Source of the DNA: Hyphomicrobiales bacterium | GTDB taxonomy: Bacteria; Pseudomonadota; Alphaproteobacteria; Rhizobiales; Rhizobiaceae | Assembly (NCBI GenBank): GCA_900465685.1 | Contig: UEGR01000003.1 | Location: 238,997-302,996, forward strand | DNA: 64,000 bases | Direction of reading: 5' to 3' | Shown here: piece by piece, positions 17,600 through 25,591 of the stretch | Position numbering within the stretch: position 1 is the first letter of the stretch | Layout: each line of letters opens with the position of its first letter | The notes under the pieces: model-generated | What the model saw: the letters and a program-made list of their open reading frames with translations, nothing else | Databases searched by the model: none | Told to the model about the DNA's origin: nothing | Translations under genes and position numbers: made by a program

Positions 17600-17661
17600 G
17601 TAACTTTACGTTACTGAGTAGTCGAGAAAAGCTATTTAAGTCATTGCTAACGTTGCGTTAG
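17600..17661. promoter_or_regulatory. Two inverted repeats of the GTAAC/GTTAC type
   Basis: GTAAC-TTTAC-GTTAC lies at 17600-17614 and CTAAC-GTTGC-GTTAG at 17647-17661. Their centres are 47 bases apart. They sit between the RpiR-type gene and the membrane-protein gene at 17708 and resemble the site at 16601-16614, so the latter gene may belong to the same regulon. Confidence 0.45.
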
Positions 17662-17707
17662 GTTCTGGTTCCTCCCAACCAGAAAATATCCAGAAATTAT
17701 TAGCAAC

Positions 17708-18538
17708 ATGGCTACAACCTATTCTCTTCCGGATTTATCCGGCATTCTCCCCGCGCGCAAAATAAAGGTAGGAAAAGCTGGCTTCGCCGATCGCTGGCGC
17801 ATGCTTTTTCTGGCGCTTATTTTCCCTGTCATTTCGTTCGTCGTGGTCTGGGCCTGGGGTCCGGGCCTCTATGCAGATTATCAGATCAAGCAGGATCCGG
17901 TGGTGATCGAAGATGCCACCATTTTCGACGGCAATTGCCGGACAAAGAAGATGATCACCGACTGCAAGGCCAATATCTCCTATGAGTATGAAGGCGAGCG
18001 CCTGATCAAATCCGTCGATTTCTCTTTCGTCAGCTTTTCAAGCGGCGATTATGAAACCGATGTCGTGATGCAGAAATCGCACCCTGAAAATGTCACGCTG
18101 TCGCTGGCTCTCGATGAGTTCTGGAACCGCCTGACGGTGGGCGTCGTCCTGCTTGGCATCATGCTTGGCTGCTCTGTCCTGTTCATCAAGCGTTTTCTCA
18201 ACATTTCGAAGACGGTCGGCGCCGCGAAAAGCGAAGCGGAATTGCAGCTCTACTGGGCGAAAATTCTTTCGCGCAAGGACAGCATGGGCAAGTCGCGCAT
18301 CGGTTACAGCCCGCTGACCGGCGTGAAAAAGCCGCCGCACATCGTGACCGTTTTCGGCAAGAAGGAAGCGCCTTTCTTCCATTATGACGAAAAGAGCGAT
18401 GAGACATTCGGCGTTGTCGCAGCGCATCCGGATGGCACGTTGCCGATCCTTCTCGATGAACAGCTTGAGCGCCTCGAACTGACGCCTGAAGAACGGGCAA
18501 AGGCGGAAAACGCGCTCGGCAATCTGGCGACTGCATAA
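17708..18538 (+). CDS. Hypothetical two-helix membrane protein
   Basis: This 276-residue protein is not recognised. It has one hydrophobic segment at about residues 31-50 (LFLALIFPVISFVVVWAWG) and a second at about 142-162 (VGVVLLGIMLGCSVLFI). Between them is a likely periplasmic domain of about 90 residues with two Cys (GNCRTKK and TDCKAN) that could form a disulfide. The remaining roughly 110 residues are charged and probably cytoplasmic. The topology resembles DUF3592-type proteins. It is followed by a strong terminator and preceded by RpiR-like repeats. Function unknown. Confidence 0.75.
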   Translation: MATTYSLPDLSGILPARKIKVGKAGFADRWRMLFLALIFPVISFVVVWAWGPGLYADYQIKQDPVVIEDATIFDGNCRTKKMITDCKANISYEYEGERLIKSVDFSFVSFSSGDYETDVVMQKSHPENVTLSLALDEFWNRLTVGVVLLGIMLGCSVLFIKRFLNISKTVGAAKSEAELQLYWAKILSRKDSMGKSRIGYSPLTGVKKPPHIVTVFGKKEAPFFHYDEKSDETFGVVAAHPDGTLPILLDEQLERLELTPEERAKAENALGNLATA

Positions 18539-18544
18539 CAACAA

Positions 18545-18574
18545 AAAGCGCCGCCTGTTTTCAGGCGGCGCTTT
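18545..18574. terminator. Bidirectional intrinsic terminator
   Basis: A perfect 13-base stem, AAAGCGCCGCCTG with CAGGCGGCGCTTT, closes a TTTT loop between two convergent genes. Both strands end in a short T-run (CTTTG rightwards, TTTTTG leftwards). Confidence 0.85.
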
Positions 18575-18601
18575 GCTATTCAAGTACCGATGCGGCTGAC
18601 T

Positions 18602-19258
18602 TCAGTCAGCCAACCCACAGGCGCGCAAAAACAGCGTCGAGACTTCTTTTTCGATGCGCTCGAAATCCAGCGGGTCGTCTTTGCCGACTTCCATCATGCT
18701 GCGCACCTGCGTTTCAAAATCGGCATAATGCTGTGTCACCGCCCAGATATGCATCTGGAACAGCAGCGGGTCGACCGGCTTGATACGGCCGGTATCCACC
18801 CATGACTGGATCAGCTTGACCGCGCGATGGGTGGCGGTGACATGCTTGGTCCAGTGGCGGCTGAGATAGGGCGCACCATTGGCGATTTCTGTGGTGAAAA
18901 GCCGCGACGCTTTCGGGTTCTTCTGGCTGTAGTCGAGTTTCGCCCGGATATATTGGCGTATCACCTTGGCCGGGTCGTCTTCCGCGCTGGCATCAAGGAA
19001 GATATCCTCCCACTCATCGAGGATGAAGACGATGATGTCCTCGTAGAGTTCTTCCTTGCTGGAAATATAATAATGCAGCTGCGGCTTGGTCAGGCCAGCG
19101 CGGTGCGCAATGCCCTGTGTGGATGCGCCAACCAGACCCTTTTCCGCAAATTCATCGATAGCAGCGGTGCGGATCGCGCCGAGAATGCGCCGCCGGCGGT
19201 CGAGAACCTTGTCCCGTCCGGTCGGCTCGATGTCGTCATTCTCGTCGTCGATCGTCAT
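18602..19258 (-). CDS. TetR-family regulator, RutR-like
   Basis: This 218-residue repressor has a TetR helix-turn-helix at about residues 25-75 (IDEFAEKGLVGASTQGIAHRAGLTKPQLHYYISSKEELY). Its C-terminal half resembles RutR/YcdC proteins (IRQYIRAKLDYSQKNPKASRLF, then AVTQHYADFETQV). In Escherichia coli RutR responds to pyrimidines. It is the last gene of the leftward importer/amidase/deaminase operon. A palindrome close to the RutR consensus lies at the head of that operon (25463-25478), so autoregulation of the whole unit is likely. No strong Shine-Dalgarno is visible. Confidence 0.85.
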   Translation of the reverse strand: MTIDDENDDIEPTGRDKVLDRRRRILGAIRTAAIDEFAEKGLVGASTQGIAHRAGLTKPQLHYYISSKEELYEDIIVFILDEWEDIFLDASAEDDPAKVIRQYIRAKLDYSQKNPKASRLFTTEIANGAPYLSRHWTKHVTATHRAVKLIQSWVDTGRIKPVDPLLFQMHIWAVTQHYADFETQVRSMMEVGKDDPLDFERIEKEVSTLFLRACGLAD

Positions 19259-19281
19259 ATTTGTAACCGTGGTCAGAGGAG

Positions 19282-19316
19282 AAGCCGCCGGGCATTTCAG
19301 AAACGCGGGGCGGCTT
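19282..19316. other. Inverted repeat between the binding-protein and RutR-like genes
   Basis: AAGCCGCC and GGCGGCTT are eight-base arms separated by 19 bases, inside the 78-base gap. It may attenuate readthrough into the regulator gene or stabilise the upstream message. There is no T-run on the coding strand. Confidence 0.35.
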
Positions 19317-19336
19317 TCCGTTTTCGTTGGGGGGAC

Positions 19337-20347
19337 TTACTGGCCCAGCTGCTTTTTGATGTCGAGGCCTGCGCCCTTATTGACGAAAGCGTCGGTTGCA
19401 ACCTTGCTCATGTCGAGTTCTTCACCACTGACGATGCCGGACTTGCGCGCCAGCTCGTAGAACGCCTTGACGCGGTTCATGTCGATGGCGCCAATGCCCT
19501 TGGTGACCGCGTCGCCGCTGTCGATCAGCTGAAGTTCCTTGAGATTAGCCAGTTCGGCGTCGAGCGTTTCCTTGCTCATATCCGCATTGTCCTTGAGGAT
19601 CATCTCATAGGCTTTGCTGTGGTCGCCATACATGAAGTTGACCCAGCCTTCGATGGAAGCCGTTACGAAACGCTGCACAAGGTCAGGGTTCTTGTCGACC
19701 AGCTCCTGACGCGTTTCGATGGTGTTCGCATAAGTGTTGTAGCCCTCATCGGCGAGCAGGAACGTCTTGACCTTTGCGCCTTCCTTGGCCGCATAAAGCG
19801 GTTCGGCGGTCGCATAGGCCTGCTGCACGGTCTTCTTGTCGCCGAGGAATTGGGCGAGGCTATAGCCATAGGGGCGCAGCTGTTCGTCCTTGAAGCCGAA
19901 TTCCTTCACCAGCCAGGGCCAGAACGAGAACTGGCCGTCCTTGGAAATCAGGATCGTCGGTGCGTTCACCAGATCCTTGAAATCCTTGTATTCGCCGTCA
20001 TGCGCCATCAGCGCCTGCGGGTCCTTCTGGTAGAAGGCAGCCACAACCGTGGTCGGAACGCCATTGGCGACATTGTTGAAGGACAGGAGCAGATTGCCGG
20101 TGAGCAGGAAGTCGAGGCGGCCTGCGGCCAGCATCGGACGGTTGTTGACCTGCGGTCCGCCCATCTCGATCTTTACGTCGAGGCCGTATTTTTCATAGGT
20201 GCCATCGGCGAGCGCCTGATAGAAACCGCCGTGACCGGCCTGCGCCAGCCAGTTGGTGCCGAGCGTCACCTTGTCGAGCGCAAAGGCCATCTGTGCGGAA
20301 AGGCCGAGCGAGAAAGCGGCTACTGCCGCAAAGAGTGCTTTTTTCAT
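19337..20347 (-). CDS. NMT1/THI5-like ABC transporter substrate-binding protein
   Basis: This 336-residue exported binding protein has a Sec signal peptide (MKKALFAAVAAFSLGLS, cleavage near AFA at residue 23). The LGTNWLAQAGHGGFYQALADGTYEKYGLDVKI segment is typical of the NMT1 family, which binds pyrimidine-like and other heterocyclic or aromatic ligands. AGGGGAACG precedes the ATG. Its permease and ATPase are encoded upstream in the same operon, on the far side of the FAD oxidase and the deaminase-like gene. The ligand is unknown. The RutR-like regulator and cytosine-deaminase-like enzyme suggest an N-heterocycle. Confidence 0.82.
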   Translation of the reverse strand: MKKALFAAVAAFSLGLSAQMAFALDKVTLGTNWLAQAGHGGFYQALADGTYEKYGLDVKIEMGGPQVNNRPMLAAGRLDFLLTGNLLLSFNNVANGVPTTVVAAFYQKDPQALMAHDGEYKDFKDLVNAPTILISKDGQFSFWPWLVKEFGFKDEQLRPYGYSLAQFLGDKKTVQQAYATAEPLYAAKEGAKVKTFLLADEGYNTYANTIETRQELVDKNPDLVQRFVTASIEGWVNFMYGDHSKAYEMILKDNADMSKETLDAELANLKELQLIDSGDAVTKGIGAIDMNRVKAFYELARKSGIVSGEELDMSKVATDAFVNKGAGLDIKKQLGQ

Positions 20348-20366
20348 TCGTTTCGTTCCCCTGTTA

Positions 20367-21746
20367 TCAGTTCGAAAGTGCCATGTCGGCGGTCCAGCCG
20401 CGCGTTTTGCCGGGATTGAGCAGACCGTAAGGATCGGCCAGTTTCTTGAATTCGATCTGCACGCCGTCGATCTCCTTCATGCCGCCATCCTCGATGGTAT
20501 AGGCATGGGGATCGTAGATGTCGCAACCGTCGACCTGTTCCAGCTCGGCGATGAGATTATACATCGCATCACGGTCTTCGAAGCGGACGAGCGGCAGGCC
20601 AAAAATCTGCACTTCGCCTTCAAGGCGCGCCATTTCATGGTGCATATATTGCGTGTCGCCATAACGTTCGATCTGGCGATTGACCAATGCCGGGTCGAAG
20701 GGGCGCGGATAGGCAACCTGAAGATAGGTCCAGCCCGGTTCCGCCTTCAGCGCCTGAAGCGTGGTGTGGTTCCAGCCACATTCATAGGCAGGCTGAAGGC
20801 CAGCCTTGTGCAATTCCTCCAGTGTCATGGAGAACGACACCTGACCGTTGAATTCGGTCGCGAGTTCTGCGAAGCGCTCGCGCTCCTCCGGCGCGATCAT
20901 GGCGAAAACGGCATCCTTGTCGGATGGGAACAGATCGCCGAACTTGGTGTAGAAGCGCGCAAAGCGACGATCCACAGTGGTCAGAAGATAGCAATCCAGA
21001 TTTTCTTCCAGCGCCTTGAGGCAGAAGTTCAGCGTTGCTTCATAGCTATCGAAAAGCGCCGCGGTATGGATCCAGTCGGTCGCCTTGGTCAGCCCGATTT
21101 CCAGCTCCAGAATGATGCCGTTGGTTCCATAGGCATGCTGGACCTTGTGGATATCGCGGCCCGTCAACTCGATGATTTTCGGTTCCGGCTCGACGGTCAG
21201 AACCTTGACCGAATAGACATTGCCATCATCGCGCAACATGCCGTGGCGCAGCGAGCCGATACCGCCCGAACCGCCGGAGAAGAAGCCGCCAATGGTGGCG
21301 ATGCGGCGGGTGGACGGATACATCAGCAGTTCCTGTCCGGTTTCGCGCACGGCATCGTCAAGACGCGAAATGCGTGCACCGCCTTCAACGCGCACCTTGC
21401 CCGGCTCGATGGCGATGATGCGGTCGATCTTGGTCATGTCGAGAATGACGCCGCCTTCAAGGGGCACGCACTGGCCGTAATTGCCGGTGCCGCCGCCGCG
21501 AACCGTGATCGGAATGCGCAGTTTCGCAGCTGCCGCCGCCACGCGGCGCACTTCGTCCTGATCCTTCGGAATAACGACGAGGTCACCGACATAGTGGCCG
21601 ATATCTTCGGTCAGGATCGGGCTGTACCAGAAGTAATCGCGGGAGCGCAGCTCGACCTGCTTGGGGTCGTCATAGATGCGGATGCCGTCGATTTCGGCGC
21701 GGAATGCGGCCCAGTCATAGATGCGCTGCGGGGCGACAGAATTCAT
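20367..21746 (-). CDS. FAD-linked oxidase (GlcD/VAO family)
   Basis: This 459-residue flavoprotein has the PCMH-type FAD domain (FAD_binding_4) in its first half, with VRGGGTGNYGQCVPLEGGVILDMTKIDRI and the GGFFSGGSGGIGSLRHG loop, and an FAD-oxidase C-terminal domain ending RGWTADMALSN. It probably oxidises a hydroxy acid or an intermediate of the operon's pathway. ATG at 21746 overlaps the stop of the deaminase-like gene (ATGA). The longer frame upstream encodes Arg/Pro-rich shadow sequence and is rejected. Confidence 0.82.
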   Translation of the reverse strand: MNSVAPQRIYDWAAFRAEIDGIRIYDDPKQVELRSRDYFWYSPILTEDIGHYVGDLVVIPKDQDEVRRVAAAAAKLRIPITVRGGGTGNYGQCVPLEGGVILDMTKIDRIIAIEPGKVRVEGGARISRLDDAVRETGQELLMYPSTRRIATIGGFFSGGSGGIGSLRHGMLRDDGNVYSVKVLTVEPEPKIIELTGRDIHKVQHAYGTNGIILELEIGLTKATDWIHTAALFDSYEATLNFCLKALEENLDCYLLTTVDRRFARFYTKFGDLFPSDKDAVFAMIAPEERERFAELATEFNGQVSFSMTLEELHKAGLQPAYECGWNHTTLQALKAEPGWTYLQVAYPRPFDPALVNRQIERYGDTQYMHHEMARLEGEVQIFGLPLVRFEDRDAMYNLIAELEQVDGCDIYDPHAYTIEDGGMKEIDGVQIEFKKLADPYGLLNPGKTRGWTADMALSN

Positions 21747-22939
21747 GGGTTTCTCCCGTAAACATGGTCCGAAACAATGCCGTCGCGCCAGACACGGCGG
21801 AGGGCTTGCGGACGGCTGATGAGATCGTTGAGGTCTTCGGCGTCGTGCCAGATGAAATTGGCGGCGCCACCTGCTGACAGCACCTGCACGCGCTCGCTCC
21901 TGATCAGGCGTGCGGGCAGGGTGGTGATGCTGTCGAGCCATGCGTCTGGCTCCAGATGGCAGACAGGCGCTGCAAGGCGCAGGATCGCAAGCGGATCATA
22001 GTCGCCATAGGGGTAGAAGGCATCGCGCACATTGTCGGAGCCGAGCATGGCTTCAACACCAGCCAGTCGTGCTTCTTTCAACGGAGCCACGCCACGAAGA
22101 CGCGGCGATTTTCCGCCGATCCGGTCTTGCAGATAGAGATTGGTGGTGGGCAGCGAGACAAGCGCGACGCCTGCTTGCGCGGCGGCATCGAGAATGCGGG
22201 TCAGTTCATCCACAGTTCGCAGCGAAAGCGAGCAGGCATGGCCACACAGCACGCGGCCCGCCATGTGATGCCGCCGGGCGGCATCCACGATCAGCGAAAA
22301 TCCGTCGGCTTCGACATCCAGACCTTCATCGACATGAAAGTCGAGATCGAGATCGTTTTCGACAGCGAGAAGAAACATTTCCTCGATCTTGGCTGCAAGA
22401 TCGGCATTGCGATAGAAGAACGCGCCCAGCACGCCGCCATCGGCTTTCACCCGGGTCGCGATATCACGACCGGCTTCCAGCACCAGATCGCCGTGGACGA
22501 GGGCCGCGAGTTGAAGGTCGATGCGGTCTTTCCATTCCTGACGCAGTTCGTTGAGAACAGGCCAAGCAGTCGGAACTTCCGGGCTCGTCCAATCCACATG
22601 GCTGCGAATAGCGCCGACGCCCTGCACGAAAGCCGCCTCAAGGCCGCGTGTGGCGCGGGCGCGGATGTCTTCGGCATGCCAGTTCTGGCGGTCGGTGTTC
22701 ATCAGGTCGATAGCGTCGAACAGGCATTCGACCTTGGTGTCGCCATTCTGTGCAATGCGCTGGATCGTGAATGTCTTGTCGAGATGCACATGCACATCGG
22801 CCAGAAGCGGCGTCACACACCCGCCGCCGGTCGACTGCGACGGCGTGATCGCGGCAATACGGCCATGCTCGACATGCAGGTCATATCGGCCCGGACGGCC
22901 TGTAATGGCAACGCCTTGTAGCGTGTCAGCGGGCTTCAT
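21743..22939 (-). CDS. Amidohydrolase, cytosine deaminase-like
   Basis: This 398-residue metal-dependent hydrolase of the amidohydrolase superfamily is closest in pattern to cytosine/creatinine deaminases. Metal ligands are visible in ADVHVHLDK, FHVDEG, GHACS and GSDNVRDAFYPYG. ATG at 22939 begins one base after the permease stop, which supports this start over an upstream one. It probably deaminates or ring-opens a cyclic amidine or amide imported by the co-encoded ABC system. The exact substrate is not deducible. Confidence 0.82.
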   Translation of the reverse strand: MKPADTLQGVAITGRPGRYDLHVEHGRIAAITPSQSTGGGCVTPLLADVHVHLDKTFTIQRIAQNGDTKVECLFDAIDLMNTDRQNWHAEDIRARATRGLEAAFVQGVGAIRSHVDWTSPEVPTAWPVLNELRQEWKDRIDLQLAALVHGDLVLEAGRDIATRVKADGGVLGAFFYRNADLAAKIEEMFLLAVENDLDLDFHVDEGLDVEADGFSLIVDAARRHHMAGRVLCGHACSLSLRTVDELTRILDAAAQAGVALVSLPTTNLYLQDRIGGKSPRLRGVAPLKEARLAGVEAMLGSDNVRDAFYPYGDYDPLAILRLAAPVCHLEPDAWLDSITTLPARLIRSERVQVLSAGGAANFIWHDAEDLNDLISRPQALRRVWRDGIVSDHVYGRNP

Positions 22940-22940
22940 C

Positions 22941-23783
22941 TTAGCGATCTCTGCGGATTTCGCTTTCGTGCCAGCGTCCAAGGACAAGGCGCGACAGCCA
23001 GCTGGTGATCAGGAAGATCACAATGCCGAGCAGCGAGACGAGGAAAAGTGCTGCAAACATGCGCGGGATTTCATTGCGGAAGCTCGATTCGAGAATACGC
23101 GATGCAAGGCCGGTGCTCTGGCCTGCGGTGCCAGCGACGAATTCAGCCACCACAGCGCCGATCAGCGACAGGCCACCGGCGATTTTCAAGGCCGCCATGA
23201 AATAGGGCAGAGCGCTCGGAGCCAGCAGATAGCGCAGGCGCTGCCACGGCGAGGCGCGATAGAGCTTGAACAGATCACGCAGATTGTGGTCGGCGCTGCG
23301 CAGTCCGATCACCGTGTTCGACAGGATCGGGAAGAAAGCGACAATCCATGCGCAGATGAGCAGGGCCGAGAAAGTATCGCGCACATAGATCAGGATAAGC
23401 GGTGCGATGGCGATCACCGGCGTCACCTGAAGAATGACGGCAAAGGGGAAGAAAGCCATTTCAATCGGGCGCGACAGCGCAAACACCATGCCGAGCAGAA
23501 CGCCGCCAATAATGGCGCAGGCCAGCGAGATCAGCGTCAGCTTGACGGTGAACCACATGGAGGCCATCAGCGACGGGCCATCCTTGAAAAGCGTCTCGGC
23601 AATCAGCGACGGAGCCGGGATCAGGTAATGCGGCACTTCATAGAAGCGCACCAGACCTTCCCAGATGCCGAGCGCGATGATGATCGCCAGCGTCGGCATG
23701 AGAATGCGGAGGTTGCGCTCGCGCCGCGCGAGACGATCCTGTTCGGAATTGAGGACTGGCAGTTCGTTTTGCATCTGGTTCAT
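22941..23783 (-). CDS. ABC transporter permease (NitT/TauT type)
   Basis: This roughly 280-residue inner-membrane permease has about six helices and the cytoplasmic EAA-like loop LFKLYRASPWQRLRYLLAPSALPYF. It pairs with the ATPase upstream and the NMT1-like binding protein downstream. An ATG two codons earlier (23789) is possible. The one at 23783 has better spacing to GAGG. Confidence 0.83.
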   Translation of the reverse strand: MNQMQNELPVLNSEQDRLARRERNLRILMPTLAIIIALGIWEGLVRFYEVPHYLIPAPSLIAETLFKDGPSLMASMWFTVKLTLISLACAIIGGVLLGMVFALSRPIEMAFFPFAVILQVTPVIAIAPLILIYVRDTFSALLICAWIVAFFPILSNTVIGLRSADHNLRDLFKLYRASPWQRLRYLLAPSALPYFMAALKIAGGLSLIGAVVAEFVAGTAGQSTGLASRILESSFRNEIPRMFAALFLVSLLGIVIFLITSWLSRLVLGRWHESEIRRDR

Positions 23784-23793
23784 TTGCATGTCC

Positions 23794-24603
23794 TCAGTGA
23801 TCGATATCTTCAGAGGAAAGCGTCGCGGTCAGCGTATCGGAAACCTTGGCGCAATATTTCGCGTAAGAATCCGTGGTGCGGTAGTTTTCAGCCCGCGGAT
23901 AAGTGCCGATGATGGGAATATCGGCCACGACACGGCCCGGACGCGCCGCCATCACGATCACGCGGTTGGAGAGATAGACCGACTCGTAAACGCTGTGGGT
24001 CACGAAAATCACAGTCAGCCCGTGCTCCTGCCAAAGGCGCAGCACGTCATTATTGAGCTTGAAGCGTGTCATCTCGTCGAGCGCTGCAAAAGGCTCGTCC
24101 ATCAAAAGCAAACGCGGACGCGTGACCAGAGCGCGCGCAATGGAAACGCGCATTTTCATGCCGCCAGAAAGTTCACGCGGAAACGCATTGGCAAAGCGTG
24201 ACAGGCCAACCTGCGTCAGCACCTCTTCAATGCGGGGTTTGGCTTCCTTGCGCGAAACACCGGAAAGCCGCAGCGGCAGATAAACATTGTCGTAGACGCT
24301 GGCCCAAGGCATCAGCGTCGGCTCCTGAAAAACGAAGCCGATGTCCTGCGCGCCTGAAGGGCCCTTGCCGGGGGCGTGGCCATTGACGCGAATTTCGCCC
24401 GCCGAAACCGATTCCAGTCCGGCGATCATGCGCAGAGCCGTGCTCTTGCCGCAGCCCGAAGGCCCAAGAAAGCTGACGAACTGGCCTTGCTCGATCTTGA
24501 GCGACATGTCGTTCACGGCCATGACGCCCGTGCCGTACTGCTTGTAGACACCGTTGATGTCGATCAGTGGTGACTGGTTCTGCGAGTTGGGGGCCACGCT
24601 CAT
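23794..24603 (-). CDS. ABC transporter ATP-binding protein (NitT/TauT type)
   Basis: This 269-residue ATPase has Walker A GPSGCGKST, the Q-loop FVFQEPTLMPWAS, the signature LSGGMKMRVSIARAL, Walker B LLLMDEPFAALDE and switch VTHS, where Ser follows the His. It energises the importer of this operon. The order creatininase-like, ATPase, permease, deaminase-like, FAD oxidase, binding protein, regulator is compact and all leftward, so one transcript is likely. Confidence 0.87.
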   Translation of the reverse strand: MSVAPNSQNQSPLIDINGVYKQYGTGVMAVNDMSLKIEQGQFVSFLGPSGCGKSTALRMIAGLESVSAGEIRVNGHAPGKGPSGAQDIGFVFQEPTLMPWASVYDNVYLPLRLSGVSRKEAKPRIEEVLTQVGLSRFANAFPRELSGGMKMRVSIARALVTRPRLLLMDEPFAALDEMTRFKLNNDVLRLWQEHGLTVIFVTHSVYESVYLSNRVIVMAARPGRVVADIPIIGTYPRAENYRTTDSYAKYCAKVSDTLTATLSSEDIDH

Positions 24604-24608
24604 CGTCC

Positions 24609-25409
24609 TTACCAGGCAGGTTGGTTATTGAGCCAGGAGAGCGGCGCGCGCTCAATCTCGCCCAGCGCTTCAATCAGCCGGTCGGCAGCGAAATCGATGG
24701 TCTTGCGGCCCTTTTCGGCGGTTGCAATCGATGCATTGCCGGCTGCGCCATAGGCGTTGATGTCTTGCATCTGCCATGCGGGCTTTGCGCCGCCGCCGAG
24801 GCTGATATGCTTGTAGTCGTCGGCAAAAACTTCAGTCAGCGCGCGGAAATCCTGCGCCTTTTCCATGACCACCAGATCGGGATGCATTTCCAGCATCACC
24901 GATGTTTCCATGTCGCCAGCATGAATGCCATGCTTCAGGTCGTGCTCGCTGTAAACGCCATCGGGCATGCCAAGGCCGAACCAGTTGAGGCAGAAGACCA
25001 TCATATTATGCTGCACGCGCAATTCGCGGGCAACAATGTCCATCACCGGAATATTGCCGCCATGGCTGTTGAACAGCACCATCTTGCGCACGCCGCTTGC
25101 CGCCACGCATGCGCCGATCTCACACCACATGCGGATGACCGTCTCGACTGAAAATGTCAGCGTACCGGGATAGCGCTTGTGTTCATTGCTCTTGGCGATG
25201 GCCTGTGTCGGCAGGAACAGAACATTGCTTGTATCGGGCAGCCGCTTGATCAGCTCCGCCACCATGCCGTCGGCGACGGCTGCGTCCACACACATCGGCA
25301 GATGCGGTCCGTGCTGCTCGATTGCGCCAACGGGCAACACCACCACGAGCTTGTCGCGCTCGAGACGCGAAAACGCCTCGCTGGTGTAATCGGACCAATA
25401 TCGTTTCAA
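24609..25409 (-). CDS. Creatininase-family amidohydrolase
   Basis: This 266-residue cytoplasmic metalloamidase has metal-binding VGAIEQHGPHLP followed by VDAAVADG and the later NSHGGN motif. The family includes creatinine amidohydrolase, FAPy deformylase and other cyclic-amide hydrolases. A longer frame begins with a TTG at 25478, but that start lies inside the RutR-like palindrome. TTG at 25409 has GGAG seven bases upstream and gives the family-typical LKRYWSDYTSEAF N-terminus, so it is preferred. It is the first gene of the operon. Confidence 0.72.
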   Translation of the reverse strand: MKRYWSDYTSEAFSRLERDKLVVVLPVGAIEQHGPHLPMCVDAAVADGMVAELIKRLPDTSNVLFLPTQAIAKSNEHKRYPGTLTFSVETVIRMWCEIGACVAASGVRKMVLFNSHGGNIPVMDIVARELRVQHNMMVFCLNWFGLGMPDGVYSEHDLKHGIHAGDMETSVMLEMHPDLVVMEKAQDFRALTEVFADDYKHISLGGGAKPAWQMQDINAYGAAGNASIATAEKGRKTIDFAADRLIEALGEIERAPLSWLNNQPAW

Positions 25410-25462
25410 GGCGGCGCTCCAAGTTTGTTTGGCGTATTGAAGCAGGAACCTTACTAAACAAT

Positions 25463-25478
25463 CTGACCGATTGGTCAA
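25463..25478. promoter_or_regulatory. RutR-like operator at the head of the operon
   Basis: On the minus strand the site reads TTGACCAATCGGTCAG, which differs at two positions from the RutR consensus TTGACCA-N2-TGGTCAA. It lies 54 bases upstream of the chosen creatininase start and 114 bases from the divergent ferredoxin reductase gene. A RutR-like regulator is encoded by the last gene of the same operon. Confidence 0.65.
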
Positions 25479-25591
25479 ACTAAATGTTTAAAAATCGCGG
25501 GCGGCGTGTAATTAAGATGTGAATCCGTGGTAGATGCGCCACGCGACAGACCAGCACATGACTATGATGCGCGGAAATTTCCGGAGGTCCT

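Noticed and set aside
18827-21761. Two long rightward open frames (530 and 502 codons) across the RutR-like operon
   Set aside because: They oppose the binding-protein and FAD-oxidase genes, which have signal peptides, motifs and ribosome-binding sites. The rightward frames have none.
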